Source: JADLGL01 sp963667605
Lineage (GTDB): Bacteria; Pseudomonadota; Alphaproteobacteria; Rhizobiales; Kaistiaceae
Reading direction: 5' to 3'
NCBI GenBank assembly: GCA_963667605.2
Contig: CAXXUZ010000003.1
Coordinates: 1,364,001-1,428,000 of the forward strand
Length of the DNA stretch: 64,000 nt
Shown: positions 1-8,430 of the stretch, in pieces
Position numbering within the stretch: position 1 is the stretch's first letter
Layout: every line of letters begins with the position of its first letter
The notes under the pieces: generated by a model
Databases searched by the model: none
Told to the model about the DNA's origin: nothing
Seen by the model: the letters and a program-made list of their open reading frames with translations, nothing else
Position numbers and translations under genes: made by a program

Positions 1-1344
1 CCCCTGCAATTCCGGGAACTCGCCGACCATCTCACTGGTGAGATCGGCCTTCGCCAGTGCCGCCGCGCGCGCTGCCCTTTCGGGATCGGCGCCGACCGTC
101 GGCGCGAGTTCGCGTGCCAAGCGGACGAGCCGTTCGACGCGCTCGCCCTGGGTGCCGAGCTTTGGCTGTCCCGTCTTGGCGGTTCCAAGCTTCACGTTGA
201 ACACCACATTGGTCGCCGCGAGTTTGGCCATGCGCTGGTCGAGCGGCTTGGCGAGGTCGAGGCGCAAACCCTCGGCCGCGCTCCGCATCGCCTCGCTCTC
301 ATGGTCAGGCAGCGGCTTCTGGTCGGTCTCCCAGAAATGGCGGGCATCGGCGAGGCGGGCGCGGATGACGCGTTCATTGCCGGCGACGATCTCCTTCCCG
401 CCATCGCTGGCCTCGATATTGGCGATCATGACGAAACGATTGGCGAGTGCGCCGGACTTGGGATCGCAGAGCACCAAGCATTTCTGATTGGCGCGGATGG
501 TGGCACGGATCACTTCCGGCGGGATGTCGAGAAAGGCCTGGTCGAATGCGCCGACCAGAACCACCGGCCATTCATTGAGGCCGGCAACCTCGTCAGCCAG
601 ATCTTCGTCCTCGATCAGTTCAAAACCGAGCGCGAGGGCCCTGTCGCGGGCATCGTGCAGAATGATATCCTTGCGGCGGTCGGCATCGAGTACCACCTTG
701 GCGCCCTGAAGTGCGTCCTGATAATCGTCGAAGCGTCGGACCTTGATCGGCTCCGGCGCCATGAAACGATGGCCAAAGGTCGTGTCGCCGGATTTGACGC
801 CGTCAATGCTGAAATCAATCACAACCGGGTCCTCGGTTTCCGGTCCGAATGTGGCGACGATCGAATGCAGCGGCCGCACCCAGCGGAGGCTTCCCGGTTC
901 AGCCGATGCCGGGCCCCAGCGCATCGATTTCGGCCAAGGAAAATCGCCGATGATCTTCGGCAGCGCCGCGGCAAGCATCGCCTCCCCGGTGACGCCCGGC
1001 TTCTCGATGATGGCGACATAGAAATCGCCCTTCTTTGGGTCGGAACGCAATTCGGCTTGATCGATCGAGCCGAGACCGGAGCTGTTCAAGAAGCCAGCGA
1101 TTGCCTGCTCCGGCGCCCCGACGCGCGGGCCTCTCCTCTCCCTCCGGACATCCGGCGAACGCGCCGGGATCCCGCTCACGGTCAGCGCCAACCGCCGCGG
1201 CGTGGCGAAGCCCTTGGCGCCCTCATAGGTGAAGCCGCCCTCGACCAGGGCATCGGTTACGAGGCGGCGGAGATCGTCGGCCGCCTTCCGCTGCATGCGG
1301 GCCGGGATTTCTTCGGAAAAGAGCTCAAGCAGAAGATCAGGCAT
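1..1344 (-). CDS. glyS: Glycyl-tRNA synthetase beta subunit, 3' end outside window
   Basis: Beta chain of the bacterial alpha2-beta2 glycyl-tRNA synthetase, which together with GlyQ charges tRNA-Gly in the cytoplasm. The first 448 codons are present and open to the window edge; the family is usually near 690 residues, so about a third is missing. The protein starts MPDLLLELFSEEIPARMQ, the typical GlyS N-terminus, and carries the family motif TFGHRF with the Gly near residue 191. The ATG overlaps the glyQ stop by 8 bases, so the two subunits are translationally coupled. Long open frames on the opposite strand here are compositional shadows. Very confident. Confidence 0.95.
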   Translation of the reverse strand, partial: MPDLLLELFSEEIPARMQRKAADDLRRLVTDALVEGGFTYEGAKGFATPRRLALTVSGIPARSPDVRRERRGPRVGAPEQAIAGFLNSSGLGSIDQAELRSDPKKGDFYVAIIEKPGVTGEAMLAAALPKIIGDFPWPKSMRWGPASAEPGSLRWVRPLHSIVATFGPETEDPVVIDFSIDGVKSGDTTFGHRFMAPEPIKVRRFDDYQDALQGAKVVLDADRRKDIILHDARDRALALGFELIEDEDLADEVAGLNEWPVVLVGAFDQAFLDIPPEVIRATIRANQKCLVLCDPKSGALANRFVMIANIEASDGGKEIVAGNERVIRARLADARHFWETDQKPLPDHESEAMRSAAEGLRLDLAKPLDQRMAKLAATNVVFNVKLGTAKTGQPKLGTQGERVERLVRLARELAPTVGADPERAARAAALAKADLTSEMVGEFPELQG

Positions 1345-2260
1345 CGGCGGTGACGCCGCCGGCTTCGGTCGCGAGCCAGGCAGCGCCGCAAGCCTTGGCG
1401 AGTTCGCGAACGCGGAGGATGTAGCTCTGGCGCTCGGTAACCGAAATCACGCCGCGCGCATCGAGGAGATTGAACGCGTGGCTCGCCTTGATGCAATAAT
1501 CATAGGCCGGCAACACCATCGAACTGCCGCGATCCTCGCCACCGGCCGCCAGCAGCGCCATGCATTCGGTCTCCGAATCCTTGAAGCGCTGGAACAACAG
1601 CTCGACATCGGCAAACTCGAAATTGTGGCGCGAATATTCCTGCTCGGCCTGGAGAAAGATCTCGCCATAGGTCACTTTGTCCGCGCCGATACCGCCATTG
1701 AAGTTGAGATCGTAGACGTTGTCGACGCCTTGTACGTACATCGCCAGCCGCTCAAGCCCGTAGGTGAGTTCACCGGAGACCGGTCCGCATTCCTGACCGG
1801 CGACCTGCTGGAAGTAGGTGAATTGCGACACTTCCATGCCATCGCACCAGCATTCCCAGCCCAGGCCCCAAGCGCCAAGCGTCGGGCTCTCCCAATCGTC
1901 CTCGACAAAGCGAACGTCATGCAAGGCGAAGTCGATGCCGATTGCTTGCAGCGAACGGAGATAGAGGTCCTGGAGATCGAGCGGGCTCGGCTTCAGAATC
2001 ACTTGAAATTGGTAATAATGCTGCAATCGGTTCGGGTTCTCGCCAAAGCGTCCGTCGGTGGGACGGCGCGTCGGCTGCACATAGGCCGCTTTCCAGGGAT
2101 TCGGCCCGAGCGAGCGCAAAGTCGTCGCCGGGTGAAAGGTCCCTGCCCCCATCTCCATGTCATAGGGCTGGAGGATGATGCAGCCATAGGCTGCCCAGTA
2201 TGACTGAAGTGTCAGGATGAGGTCCTGAAACGACCCACGCGGATTGAGATCGACGGTCAT
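1337..2260 (-). CDS. glyQ: Glycyl-tRNA synthetase alpha subunit
   Basis: Catalytic alpha subunit of glycyl-tRNA synthetase (class II), which forms glycyl-adenylate and acts with GlyS. It has 307 residues, the normal length (E. coli about 303). Family segments are clear: SFQDLILTLQSYWAAYGC at the start, then GAGTFHPATTLR, the central WESPTLGAWGLGWE and CDGMEVSQFTYFQQ. The gene follows a 56-residue membrane protein by 86 bp and overlaps glyS by 8 bp, so peptidase, small protein, glyQ and glyS probably share a transcript. Confidence 0.97.
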   Translation of the reverse strand: MTVDLNPRGSFQDLILTLQSYWAAYGCIILQPYDMEMGAGTFHPATTLRSLGPNPWKAAYVQPTRRPTDGRFGENPNRLQHYYQFQVILKPSPLDLQDLYLRSLQAIGIDFALHDVRFVEDDWESPTLGAWGLGWECWCDGMEVSQFTYFQQVAGQECGPVSGELTYGLERLAMYVQGVDNVYDLNFNGGIGADKVTYGEIFLQAEQEYSRHNFEFADVELLFQRFKDSETECMALLAAGGEDRGSSMVLPAYDYCIKASHAFNLLDARGVISVTERQSYILRVRELAKACGAAWLATEAGGVTADA

Positions 2261-2346
2261 GAGGCGAGCCCGGATGCGGCGGAAAAGGCAACGGCGAGCT
2301 ACCCGCCAAGCTGCTCGCGGTCAAGCAACCGGTAAAGATATGCCGG

Positions 2347-2517
2347 CTAGTCCCGCTCGACTGAGCGATAGACACCGGTATTGGGATCGGGCTCCAACGT
2401 CTTTGCATTGTGCTTGGGCATAGAATCCGGCGGACGTCGACCGATCGCAGGGCCCAAATTGCGCCAAAGCAGCCAACCGACGATCGCCATCAGGCCGAGA
2501 ATAGCGAGCTGAATCAT
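2347..2517 (-). CDS. Small single-pass membrane protein (56 aa)
   Basis: A short gene of 56 residues starting MIQLAILGLMAIVGWLLW: one N-terminal hydrophobic helix (about residues 2-18), then a polar, proline-rich tail ending RSVERD. It starts 7 bp after the S49 peptidase stop and is followed by glyQ, so it sits inside the operon. Codon use matches its neighbours. I recall similar unnamed small proteins between sohB-like peptidase and glyQ genes in alphaproteobacteria, but cannot check. It may be a membrane partner or regulator of the peptidase; that is inference. Confidence 0.75.
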   Translation of the reverse strand: MIQLAILGLMAIVGWLLWRNLGPAIGRRPPDSMPKHNAKTLEPDPNTGVYRSVERD

Positions 2518-2524
2518 GGCGTGC

Positions 2525-3361
2525 CTATAATCCGAAGCGCTTCCATTGCGAGTGCTCCTCCAAGGCTGTGATCATCGCACCAAGTGTGTCCGGCCTCAAG
2601 TGCATGCTGATGCCGCGGCCGGCCCAACGCTGCACCAGGCTCTTGCGCTCGGTGAAGACGGGGAGCCAAACCTTGTCGCCATATCGCTGACGCAGGAATG
2701 AACGAAGGTCGCCGAGGTGATCGACAAGGCCGTACTCCTTCGCCTTCGCTCCGGTCCAGAAAGCGCCACTGTACAAATCCGGCTTGTCGACCAGGCGAGG
2801 TCGCCGTTCACTTACCAAGGCGATAAATGATTCGTGAATCTCCGCCTGCAGCGCCTTCAAATGCTCAATGTCGGCCTTTTTCTCCGGCTGGAACGGATCG
2901 AGCATCACCTTCTGTTTGCCGGCGGTGTAGACCCTACGGTCGACGCCGATTTTCTCAATCAAGTCGGTGAAGCCGAAACCGGCCGAGACAACGCCGATCG
3001 ACCCGACGATCGAACTGGCATCGGCAACAATTTCATCGCCGGCAAGGGCGACCATATAGCCACCGGAAGCGGCGACATCCTCCAGGAACGTAATTACCGG
3101 CTTCTTCTTTTCGGCCGAAAGCGCCCTGATCCGTTGATAAATCAAATTCGTCTGCACTGGCGCCCCGCCTGGTGAATTGATCGCGATCGCTACTGCTGGG
3201 GCCGATTTGACGCCGAAGGCCCGCGCCAGCGGCCTGGCCACCGATTCCAGGGTTAGGTTCGGGCGAAAGCCGCCGCCCATCCCGATCGCACCGATCAGCC
3301 TAACCACCGGGACAATCGGCGGCCGGCGCAAGACCCGTCGGATACGACTAGAAGGAGTCAT
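2525..3361 (-). CDS. S49-family membrane-associated serine peptidase (SohB/SppA-like)
   Basis: Single-domain S49 peptidase, a family that degrades cleaved signal peptides and membrane protein fragments using a Ser/Lys dyad. The Ser is in AASGGYMVA (residue 99 from the ATG at 3361) and the likely Lys is 52 residues later in TAGKQK, the spacing seen in Bacillus SppA. INSPGGAP and TGAKAKEYGLVD are also family segments. The ATG at 3361 follows a GGCGGG ribosome site; a GTG at 3385 would add eight residues. There is no long N-terminal membrane helix, unlike E. coli SohB. First gene of the unit leading to glyQ-glyS, starting 30 bp downstream of the methyltransferase gene. Confidence 0.88.
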   Translation of the reverse strand: MTPSSRIRRVLRRPPIVPVVRLIGAIGMGGGFRPNLTLESVARPLARAFGVKSAPAVAIAINSPGGAPVQTNLIYQRIRALSAEKKKPVITFLEDVAASGGYMVALAGDEIVADASSIVGSIGVVSAGFGFTDLIEKIGVDRRVYTAGKQKVMLDPFQPEKKADIEHLKALQAEIHESFIALVSERRPRLVDKPDLYSGAFWTGAKAKEYGLVDHLGDLRSFLRQRYGDKVWLPVFTERKSLVQRWAGRGISMHLRPDTLGAMITALEEHSQWKRFGL

Positions 3362-3391
3362 TCTGGTCCCGCCATCCCCACGCACACCGCA

Positions 3392-4213
3392 TCAAGATGG
3401 GATGGCGCTGACGCCCTGCCAAGGCTTGTGCACCTCACCCAGGCCGGCGCCTTGCCGGAGAATGGCATCGATGGGCGGCCTGAACTCCGCACCGTCGGCT
3501 CCATGAAGGACCAGGCCGGGGAGCACCGTCATTGCTGCGCGGCTTCCCTTCGCCGCGTGCACCATAAGCCTCTCAGCAGCCTTGTCGGGGCGGGGATGGA
3601 TCGGCAGCAAAGCGGCACCGCCGAAGCGGCCGGCGAGCGCAGCGAGCATGTCCGGCAACGCCGACGCCAAAGTCACAGCTATGACGACCCCCTTGGGCCG
3701 AAGGGTCCACGCGGCCGCCCGAAACCAGGCATCGAAGCCGGCCTCGAGAATATGCGCCGCGGCCCGGCCGGGTGCCGGCGAGGCACTGACCGCCGAGGCA
3801 GCGTGGAACGGAGGGTTGATCAGTACGGCAGCCGCTTCTCCTCTCGGCAGCCCAGCGGCGATGCGATCGTCCTCGGGCGCGGTGATATCGACCTCGACGA
3901 TTCGTACTCCGTTTGCCAAACGTCGATTGGCAGATCGCTCCAGCGCCGTTCGCGCGCATCCGGTCAAAACCGGGTCTCGCTCCGCGAGGATGATCTCGCT
4001 GTTCACACAACGCGCGGCAGCGCAGAAGCCGGCTACCCCGCAGCCGGCACCAAGATCGACGATCTTGCCGGCAATGGCTGGATCGAGTGCCGCTCCTAAG
4101 AGCACCGCCTCAAGGCCGGAACGGTGATAGCCCGTCGCTGGCTGAACAGCCTCAAGCCGGCCGCCAAGAAAGGCGTCCACCGTTGCCTCGAAGGGCGCTA
4201 GCGCCGAGGTCAC
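3392..4213 (-). CDS. SAM-dependent methyltransferase, TrmN6 (tRNA1(Val) A37 N6-methylase) type
   Basis: Class I SAM methyltransferase of 273 residues. The SAM-binding loop is VDLGAGCGVAGF (about residues 52-63) and the catalytic motif is LINPPFH, the N6-adenine/N5-glutamine type. The family member YfiC/TrmN6 methylates A37 of tRNA1(Val). The N-terminal VQPATGYHRSGLEAVLLGAA matches that group, where the region before the SAM loop is diagnostic. The start ATG overlaps the stop of the DUF2007 gene by 4 bases (ATGA). The exact substrate is inferred; general methyltransferase identity is firm. Confidence 0.85.
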   Translation of the reverse strand: MTSALAPFEATVDAFLGGRLEAVQPATGYHRSGLEAVLLGAALDPAIAGKIVDLGAGCGVAGFCAAARCVNSEIILAERDPVLTGCARTALERSANRRLANGVRIVEVDITAPEDDRIAAGLPRGEAAAVLINPPFHAASAVSASPAPGRAAAHILEAGFDAWFRAAAWTLRPKGVVIAVTLASALPDMLAALAGRFGGAALLPIHPRPDKAAERLMVHAAKGSRAAMTVLPGLVLHGADGAEFRPPIDAILRQGAGLGEVHKPWQGVSAIPS

Positions 4214-4446
4214 TCCGACACTGTCGGCTTGACCAATTCGTCACCGATCCCGGCATCGCTGAGAAGCCTCCGGGCCTTGCCAGCTTCCGACTCGGGAACC
4301 AGTAGCCGACGCGTCAGCACACCGATCGATCCCTCCAATACGCTCATATTTTGGTCGAAAACATGCGTCGGGACGCCGGCTTCCTTGAGCAACGCCTCAG
4401 CGAAGGAAAGCAGTACGGCGTCGTTGGTCCTTAGCAGCTCTTCCAT
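4210..4446 (-). CDS. DUF2007 family protein
   Basis: A 78-residue protein of the DUF2007 family (annotated in Pfam as putative signal transducing protein, role unknown). The pattern MEELLRTNDAVLLSFAEALL, then LKEAGVPTHVFDQNMSVLEG and RRLLVPESEAGKARRLL is typical: a ferredoxin-like beta-alpha-beta fold in which the protein compares a residue-sensing helix with a VFDQ strand. It is first in the leftward unit with the TrmN6-type methyltransferase, with translational coupling. Divergent from the prenyl synthase. Confidence 0.85.
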   Translation of the reverse strand: MEELLRTNDAVLLSFAEALLKEAGVPTHVFDQNMSVLEGSIGVLTRRLLVPESEAGKARRLLSDAGIGDELVKPTVSE

Positions 4447-4588
4447 TTTCGCCCTTCACTCGGTAGGTCGCCAGAGAATCTAGGCCTTCGTTCTACACCA
4501 GGCAATCCAAGTGAGCGGCATGGCTTGTTCCAATCGAGCCGCCTGCCTATGGTCGCGCCGACTTTTTTATCGGTGGGAGTGTCAGGGT

Positions 4589-5605
4589 TTGGGTGTCGTA
4601 ATTGCCCTTGAAGAAGAGAAACGGTCGCGGTCGGGGATCGAGCCGTTGGCGGAGCTTGTCAAAGACGACTTGGAGCGGGTCAACCGTCTGATCGTCGTCA
4701 AAGCGGGATCGGACGTCTCCATGATCCCGGACATCGCCAATCACCTCATATCATCGGGCGGCAAACGCCTGAGACCGATGTTGACGTTGGCCGCTGCTCG
4801 AATGTGTGGCTATGAGGGCGACGGCCATATCCAGCTCGCGGCCGGGGTTGAGTTCATGCACACCGCGACCCTGCTCCACGACGATGTCGTCGATGGCAGC
4901 GATCTGCGTCGCGGCAAGCTCGCCGCGCGAATGCTGTGGGGTAATCAGGCGAGTGTCCTGGTCGGCGATTTCCTGCTCGGCCAAGCATTCAAGATGATGG
5001 TTGAGGTGGGCTCGCTCGAGGCCCTGGCAATCCTCTCGAACGCGGCGGCGGTGATCGCGGAGGGCGAGGTCCGGCAATTGGCCGCGTGCAAGAACATGGC
5101 GACGACGGAGGACGAGTATCTCTATGTCGTGTTCGCCAAGACTGCATCGCTCTTTGCAGCCTCGGCCGAGGTCGGACCGGTTCTCGGCGATCGGCCACGA
5201 CCTGAGCGGGCGGCGTTTAGATCCTATGGCGCAAATCTGGGATTGGTGTTCCAGCTAATCGATGACGTGCTCGATTATGGCGGCAATTCCAGTGACCTCG
5301 GCAAAGCGGTCGGCGACGATTTCCGTGAAGGAAAGATCACGCTGCCGCTGGTGCTGGCCTATCGGCGAGGCTCTGACAAGGACCGCGCCTTCTGGCATCG
5401 GGTCGTCGAGAAGAACGATATCAAGGATGGTGACCTTGAACACGCGATCGATCTCCTCAGGCGGCACCGAGCGCTTGACGACACGATCGACCGCGCCCGC
5501 CACTTTGGCGCCGTCGCCAGAGACGCCCTGGCGCCGTTCCCGCAATCGGCGTTCAAGGCCGCACTTCTGGCAGTGGTCGATTTCTGCATCGAGCGCGCCT
5601 ATTAG
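4589..5605 (+). CDS. ispB: Long-chain polyprenyl diphosphate synthase (IspB-type)
   Basis: Makes the octaprenyl- or decaprenyl-diphosphate side chain of ubiquinone by adding isopentenyl units. Both aspartate-rich motifs are present: LLHDDVVDGSDLRRG (first Asp near residue 98 from the TTG start) and FQLIDDVLDYGG, with GGKRLRPML before them. The family in alphaproteobacteria typically begins near the GVVIALEEE segment, which favours a TTG start at 4589; an in-frame ATG at 4511 would add 26 unrelated residues. The ubiquinone link fits ubiG elsewhere in the window. Chain length cannot be read from sequence. Start is the weakest part. Confidence 0.9.
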   Translation: MGVVIALEEEKRSRSGIEPLAELVKDDLERVNRLIVVKAGSDVSMIPDIANHLISSGGKRLRPMLTLAAARMCGYEGDGHIQLAAGVEFMHTATLLHDDVVDGSDLRRGKLAARMLWGNQASVLVGDFLLGQAFKMMVEVGSLEALAILSNAAAVIAEGEVRQLAACKNMATTEDEYLYVVFAKTASLFAASAEVGPVLGDRPRPERAAFRSYGANLGLVFQLIDDVLDYGGNSSDLGKAVGDDFREGKITLPLVLAYRRGSDKDRAFWHRVVEKNDIKDGDLEHAIDLLRRHRALDDTIDRARHFGAVARDALAPFPQSAFKAALLAVVDFCIERAY

Positions 5606-5679
5606 ATTTCCGGCAGTTGCAGCGGTTCGGTAAAACAGCCATTCTGACCATACGATCCGCCAGCCAGATTTGAGGGACC

Positions 5680-7401
5680 ATGCACGTTCGGCTTCGATCA
5701 GCTCTTACCCATGCCGCGGCCGCGATGATAGCTGTTGGTCTGGCATCGACGCCGAGCGCCGCCCTGGCTCAAGTCGAGTCGATCGGCGCTAGCTCCGCCG
5801 GCGCCTACCTCGCCGCCAGGGCGGCCTCATTTCGTTACGACCTAGTCGCGGCGGCTCGTTTTTATCGTAACGTATTCGAGCGCAATCCGAGCGATATCGG
5901 GCTGGCGGCAAGGATTCTATCGCTCTGGGTTGACGCCGGCGAGATCGACCAAGCTGTGCCGATGGCTGAGGTTGTGAGATCGGCGGATCCTGGCTACGAG
6001 CCGGCGCGGCTGGTGCTGGCCGCTGCCGCGATCAAAGATGGCAACCTTGGCCTTGCCCAGATTCAGCTCGAGGCCATAGCCGGTGATTCCTTGTCCGATT
6101 TGGTCACTGGCCTCCTCGTTGCCTGGATCAAATTCGGTGAGGGCAATGTCGATCCGGCGCTGACGATGTTGGATAGGATGTCGAGTTCGGGTTTGTTGGT
6201 CGGGTATCACGCAGCTTTGATCGCCGATCTCGATGGCCGCACCGAAGAAGCACTGACCTTAATGGCGCCCATTTACGACCCGGAGGATTCGACGCAGCGC
6301 CTCAGCGAGGCCTTCGCCCGGCTGCTGGCACGCGCCGGCTTCGCTGCGGAAGCCGAAGAGATGATCAGGGATTACCTCAGGACCGTGCCCGATCACCCAA
6401 GGCTTTCTCAATTGCTGGTGCAAATCCGGGCCGGTGACCCGATTGCGCCGATGATCGAAAACGTTCAGCAGGGTGCGGCGGAAGTGTTCTACGGCCTCGC
6501 TTCGTCCATGCTTTCGAGAGACGATTACGACACGGCCACGGCCTTCCTACAATTCGCCCGTTATATCGGAGCCGGTAGCGATCTACCGTCGGTGTTGCTT
6601 GGCCAAATCCTCCAGGCGCAGCGGCGCTTCGATGAGGCCGTAAGGGTATTTGACTCAGTAGAGGCGGACTCGCCCTTTTATGTTCTTGCAGCCATCGGCG
6701 CGTCGGTCAGCGACAATAGCCGCGGCCGCGGCGACGAGGCGGTGGCCAGGCTTGCGCCGATTGTGACCGCCGATCCAGGCGTCGTGAGAGCGGCTGACGC
6801 TTTGGCAGGAATCTATCGTAGTCAGTCGCAATATGCCGAAGCCAATGCAGTGCTCGTGGCGACGATCGACACCATCCGAGCTTTTTCGGCGAGCAATTGG
6901 CGTTTGTTCTATGCGCGCGGGATCACGTTCGAGCGAATGGGACTATGGTCGGAGGCAGAGGCCGATTTCTTCCGCGCCCTGACTCTCTCGCCAGATCAGC
7001 CGGACGTGCTCAACTACCTCGGTTATTCATGGTTGGAGCGGGACGAGAACTATCTTGAGGCGTTGGAGATGATCGAGCGGGCGGTCGAACAGCGCCCCGA
7101 AGCAGGCTACATTATCGATAGTCTGGGTTGGGCCTACTACAAGCTCGGCGAATACGAGGTGGCCGTGGCAACGCTTGAACTGGCGGTCGAGCTGACGCCC
7201 AATCAGAGCGACGTGCATGAGCATCTCGGCGATGCATATTGGCGTGCGGGACGCACGATTGAAGCCGGGTTTCAGTGGAGCCACGCGCTCGAATATGACC
7301 CGGAACCGGAAGCGATAGATCGGATTCGGGACAAGGTTGATAACGGCTTGCCCGAGCTGCCCGAAAACAGGCCCGCTGACGGCGTACTTGAAATCAACTG
7401 A
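5680..7401 (+). CDS. Secreted tetratricopeptide-repeat protein
   Basis: A 573-residue TPR protein with a signal peptide (residues 1-30, cleavage near SAALA/QVES), so it is probably periplasmic or outer-membrane associated. At least ten degenerate helical hairpins are visible; the clearest repeats are in the last third, such as WSEAEADFFRALTLSPDQPD, YLEALEMIERAVEQRPEAGY and YEVAVATLELAVELTPNQSD. TPRs bind protein partners, and similar proteins occur between ispB and ispE in many alphaproteobacteria. Its partner cannot be inferred. The gene ends inside the upstream edge of ispE, suggesting one transcript. Confidence 0.9.
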   Translation: MHVRLRSALTHAAAAMIAVGLASTPSAALAQVESIGASSAGAYLAARAASFRYDLVAAARFYRNVFERNPSDIGLAARILSLWVDAGEIDQAVPMAEVVRSADPGYEPARLVLAAAAIKDGNLGLAQIQLEAIAGDSLSDLVTGLLVAWIKFGEGNVDPALTMLDRMSSSGLLVGYHAALIADLDGRTEEALTLMAPIYDPEDSTQRLSEAFARLLARAGFAAEAEEMIRDYLRTVPDHPRLSQLLVQIRAGDPIAPMIENVQQGAAEVFYGLASSMLSRDDYDTATAFLQFARYIGAGSDLPSVLLGQILQAQRRFDEAVRVFDSVEADSPFYVLAAIGASVSDNSRGRGDEAVARLAPIVTADPGVVRAADALAGIYRSQSQYAEANAVLVATIDTIRAFSASNWRLFYARGITFERMGLWSEAEADFFRALTLSPDQPDVLNYLGYSWLERDENYLEALEMIERAVEQRPEAGYIIDSLGWAYYKLGEYEVAVATLELAVELTPNQSDVHEHLGDAYWRAGRTIEAGFQWSHALEYDPEPEAIDRIRDKVDNGLPELPENRPADGVLEIN

Positions 7402-8314
7402 TGCCGCCATTGCCGACAGTCAGAGCAGCGCGGCCAATGAGGCAGCGCCGGCCAAAGTCAATCTTGCGCTCCACATCCTGGGCCGCTGTGCCGATGGCTA
7501 TCACGACATCGATAGCTTGGTTGTCTTTGCCAATGCTGGCGACAGCATTGGCGTCCGGTCAGACGGTCCGCTAGCACTCGAGCTAGATGGTCCTTTTGCC
7601 GGAGAGCTCGCTGCCGCGACCTCGGCCGGCGACAATCTCGTGCTCCGCGCCGCTCGCGAGTTGGCCTCTTTCGCCAAGCGTAAGGCGGAAGGCCTAACGC
7701 TAACGCTCACCAAGGCTCTGCCGGTGGCCGCGGGCCTCGGGGGTGGTTCGGCCGACGCAGCAGCAACTTTGCGTCTGCTCAACCGTTATTGGCGGCTCGA
7801 CGCTTCTCCGGAAGACCTTGCCGAAATCGGAAGCGCACTTGGCGCCGATATACCAATGTGCCTCCGATCGACACCGCTGCGAGCAACTGGCAAAGGTGAA
7901 ATCATCGCGGCGGTCGCCGGCATGCCGCCACTGCCGTTGGTGCTGATTTTCCCCGGCGTCGGCGTCAGCACCGCGGCTGTTTTCGGCACCAAGCAGGGTC
8001 CGTCGGACAGGACGCTGCCGCCCTTGACCGGACGATTCGTATCGATTGAGGGAGTGGCCGATTGGCTCGGACAAACGAGAAACGGACTCGAAGAGCCGGC
8101 ACGGATTAAGGCTCCGGTGATCGCTGAGACCCTCGGTACGCTCCGTGCCGCGCCGCGATGTCTGATCGCCCGGATGAGCGGTTCCGGATCCGGTTGCTTT
8201 GGGCTGTTTCCAACCATCTCGGCTGCCCGCAGCGCGGCCCGGTCGATCAGCGCCACCCGAAAGGACTGGTGGGTCAAAGCGACGACGACGGGTGCTTCAA
8301 GCGAAACCCGATGA
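7388..8314 (+). CDS. ispE: 4-diphosphocytidyl-2-C-methyl-D-erythritol kinase
   Basis: GHMP kinase of the non-mevalonate isoprenoid pathway; phosphorylates the 2-hydroxyl of CDP-methylerythritol with ATP. Visible motifs are PAKVNLALHILGRCADGYH at the N-terminus, the GHMP glycine-rich loop PVAAGLGGGSADAA and the C-terminal MSGSGSGCFGLF. About 308 residues from a TTG at 7388; no ATG lies close to the conserved start, and an ATG at 7337 would overlap the TPR gene by 65 bp. Its product supplies the precursor used by the IspB-type enzyme two genes upstream. Start is uncertain, identity is not. Confidence 0.92.
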   Translation: MKSTDAAIADSQSSAANEAAPAKVNLALHILGRCADGYHDIDSLVVFANAGDSIGVRSDGPLALELDGPFAGELAAATSAGDNLVLRAARELASFAKRKAEGLTLTLTKALPVAAGLGGGSADAAATLRLLNRYWRLDASPEDLAEIGSALGADIPMCLRSTPLRATGKGEIIAAVAGMPPLPLVLIFPGVGVSTAAVFGTKQGPSDRTLPPLTGRFVSIEGVADWLGQTRNGLEEPARIKAPVIAETLGTLRAAPRCLIARMSGSGSGCFGLFPTISAARSAARSISATRKDWWVKATTTGASSETR

Positions 8315-8330
8315 CCGGCGATCGCCGGTC
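8313..8330 (+). terminator. Palindromic hairpin after ispE
   Basis: A perfect 18-bp palindrome, GACCGGCGATCGCCGGTC, overlaps the ispE stop codon and is followed by AAATGCTTG rather than a strong T-run. It is a candidate terminator or RNA-stabilising hairpin for the isoprenoid unit. The following ~100 bp up to the IS630 element contain no gene. Confidence 0.45.
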
Positions 8331-8430
8331 AAATGCTTGATACTTGTGCTTGTTTTGTTCTATCAGAGGGGTTATTGTCCCTTCCATGTCCTCGGCTGTT
8401 CATCACCGATCCGAACCCAACCTGCGTCCG

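Noticed and set aside
301..1353. A 350-codon open frame on the plus strand across glyS
   Set aside because: It is exactly antisense to glyS in register, has no ribosome site, no known motif, and follows from the codon bias of a GC-rich gene.
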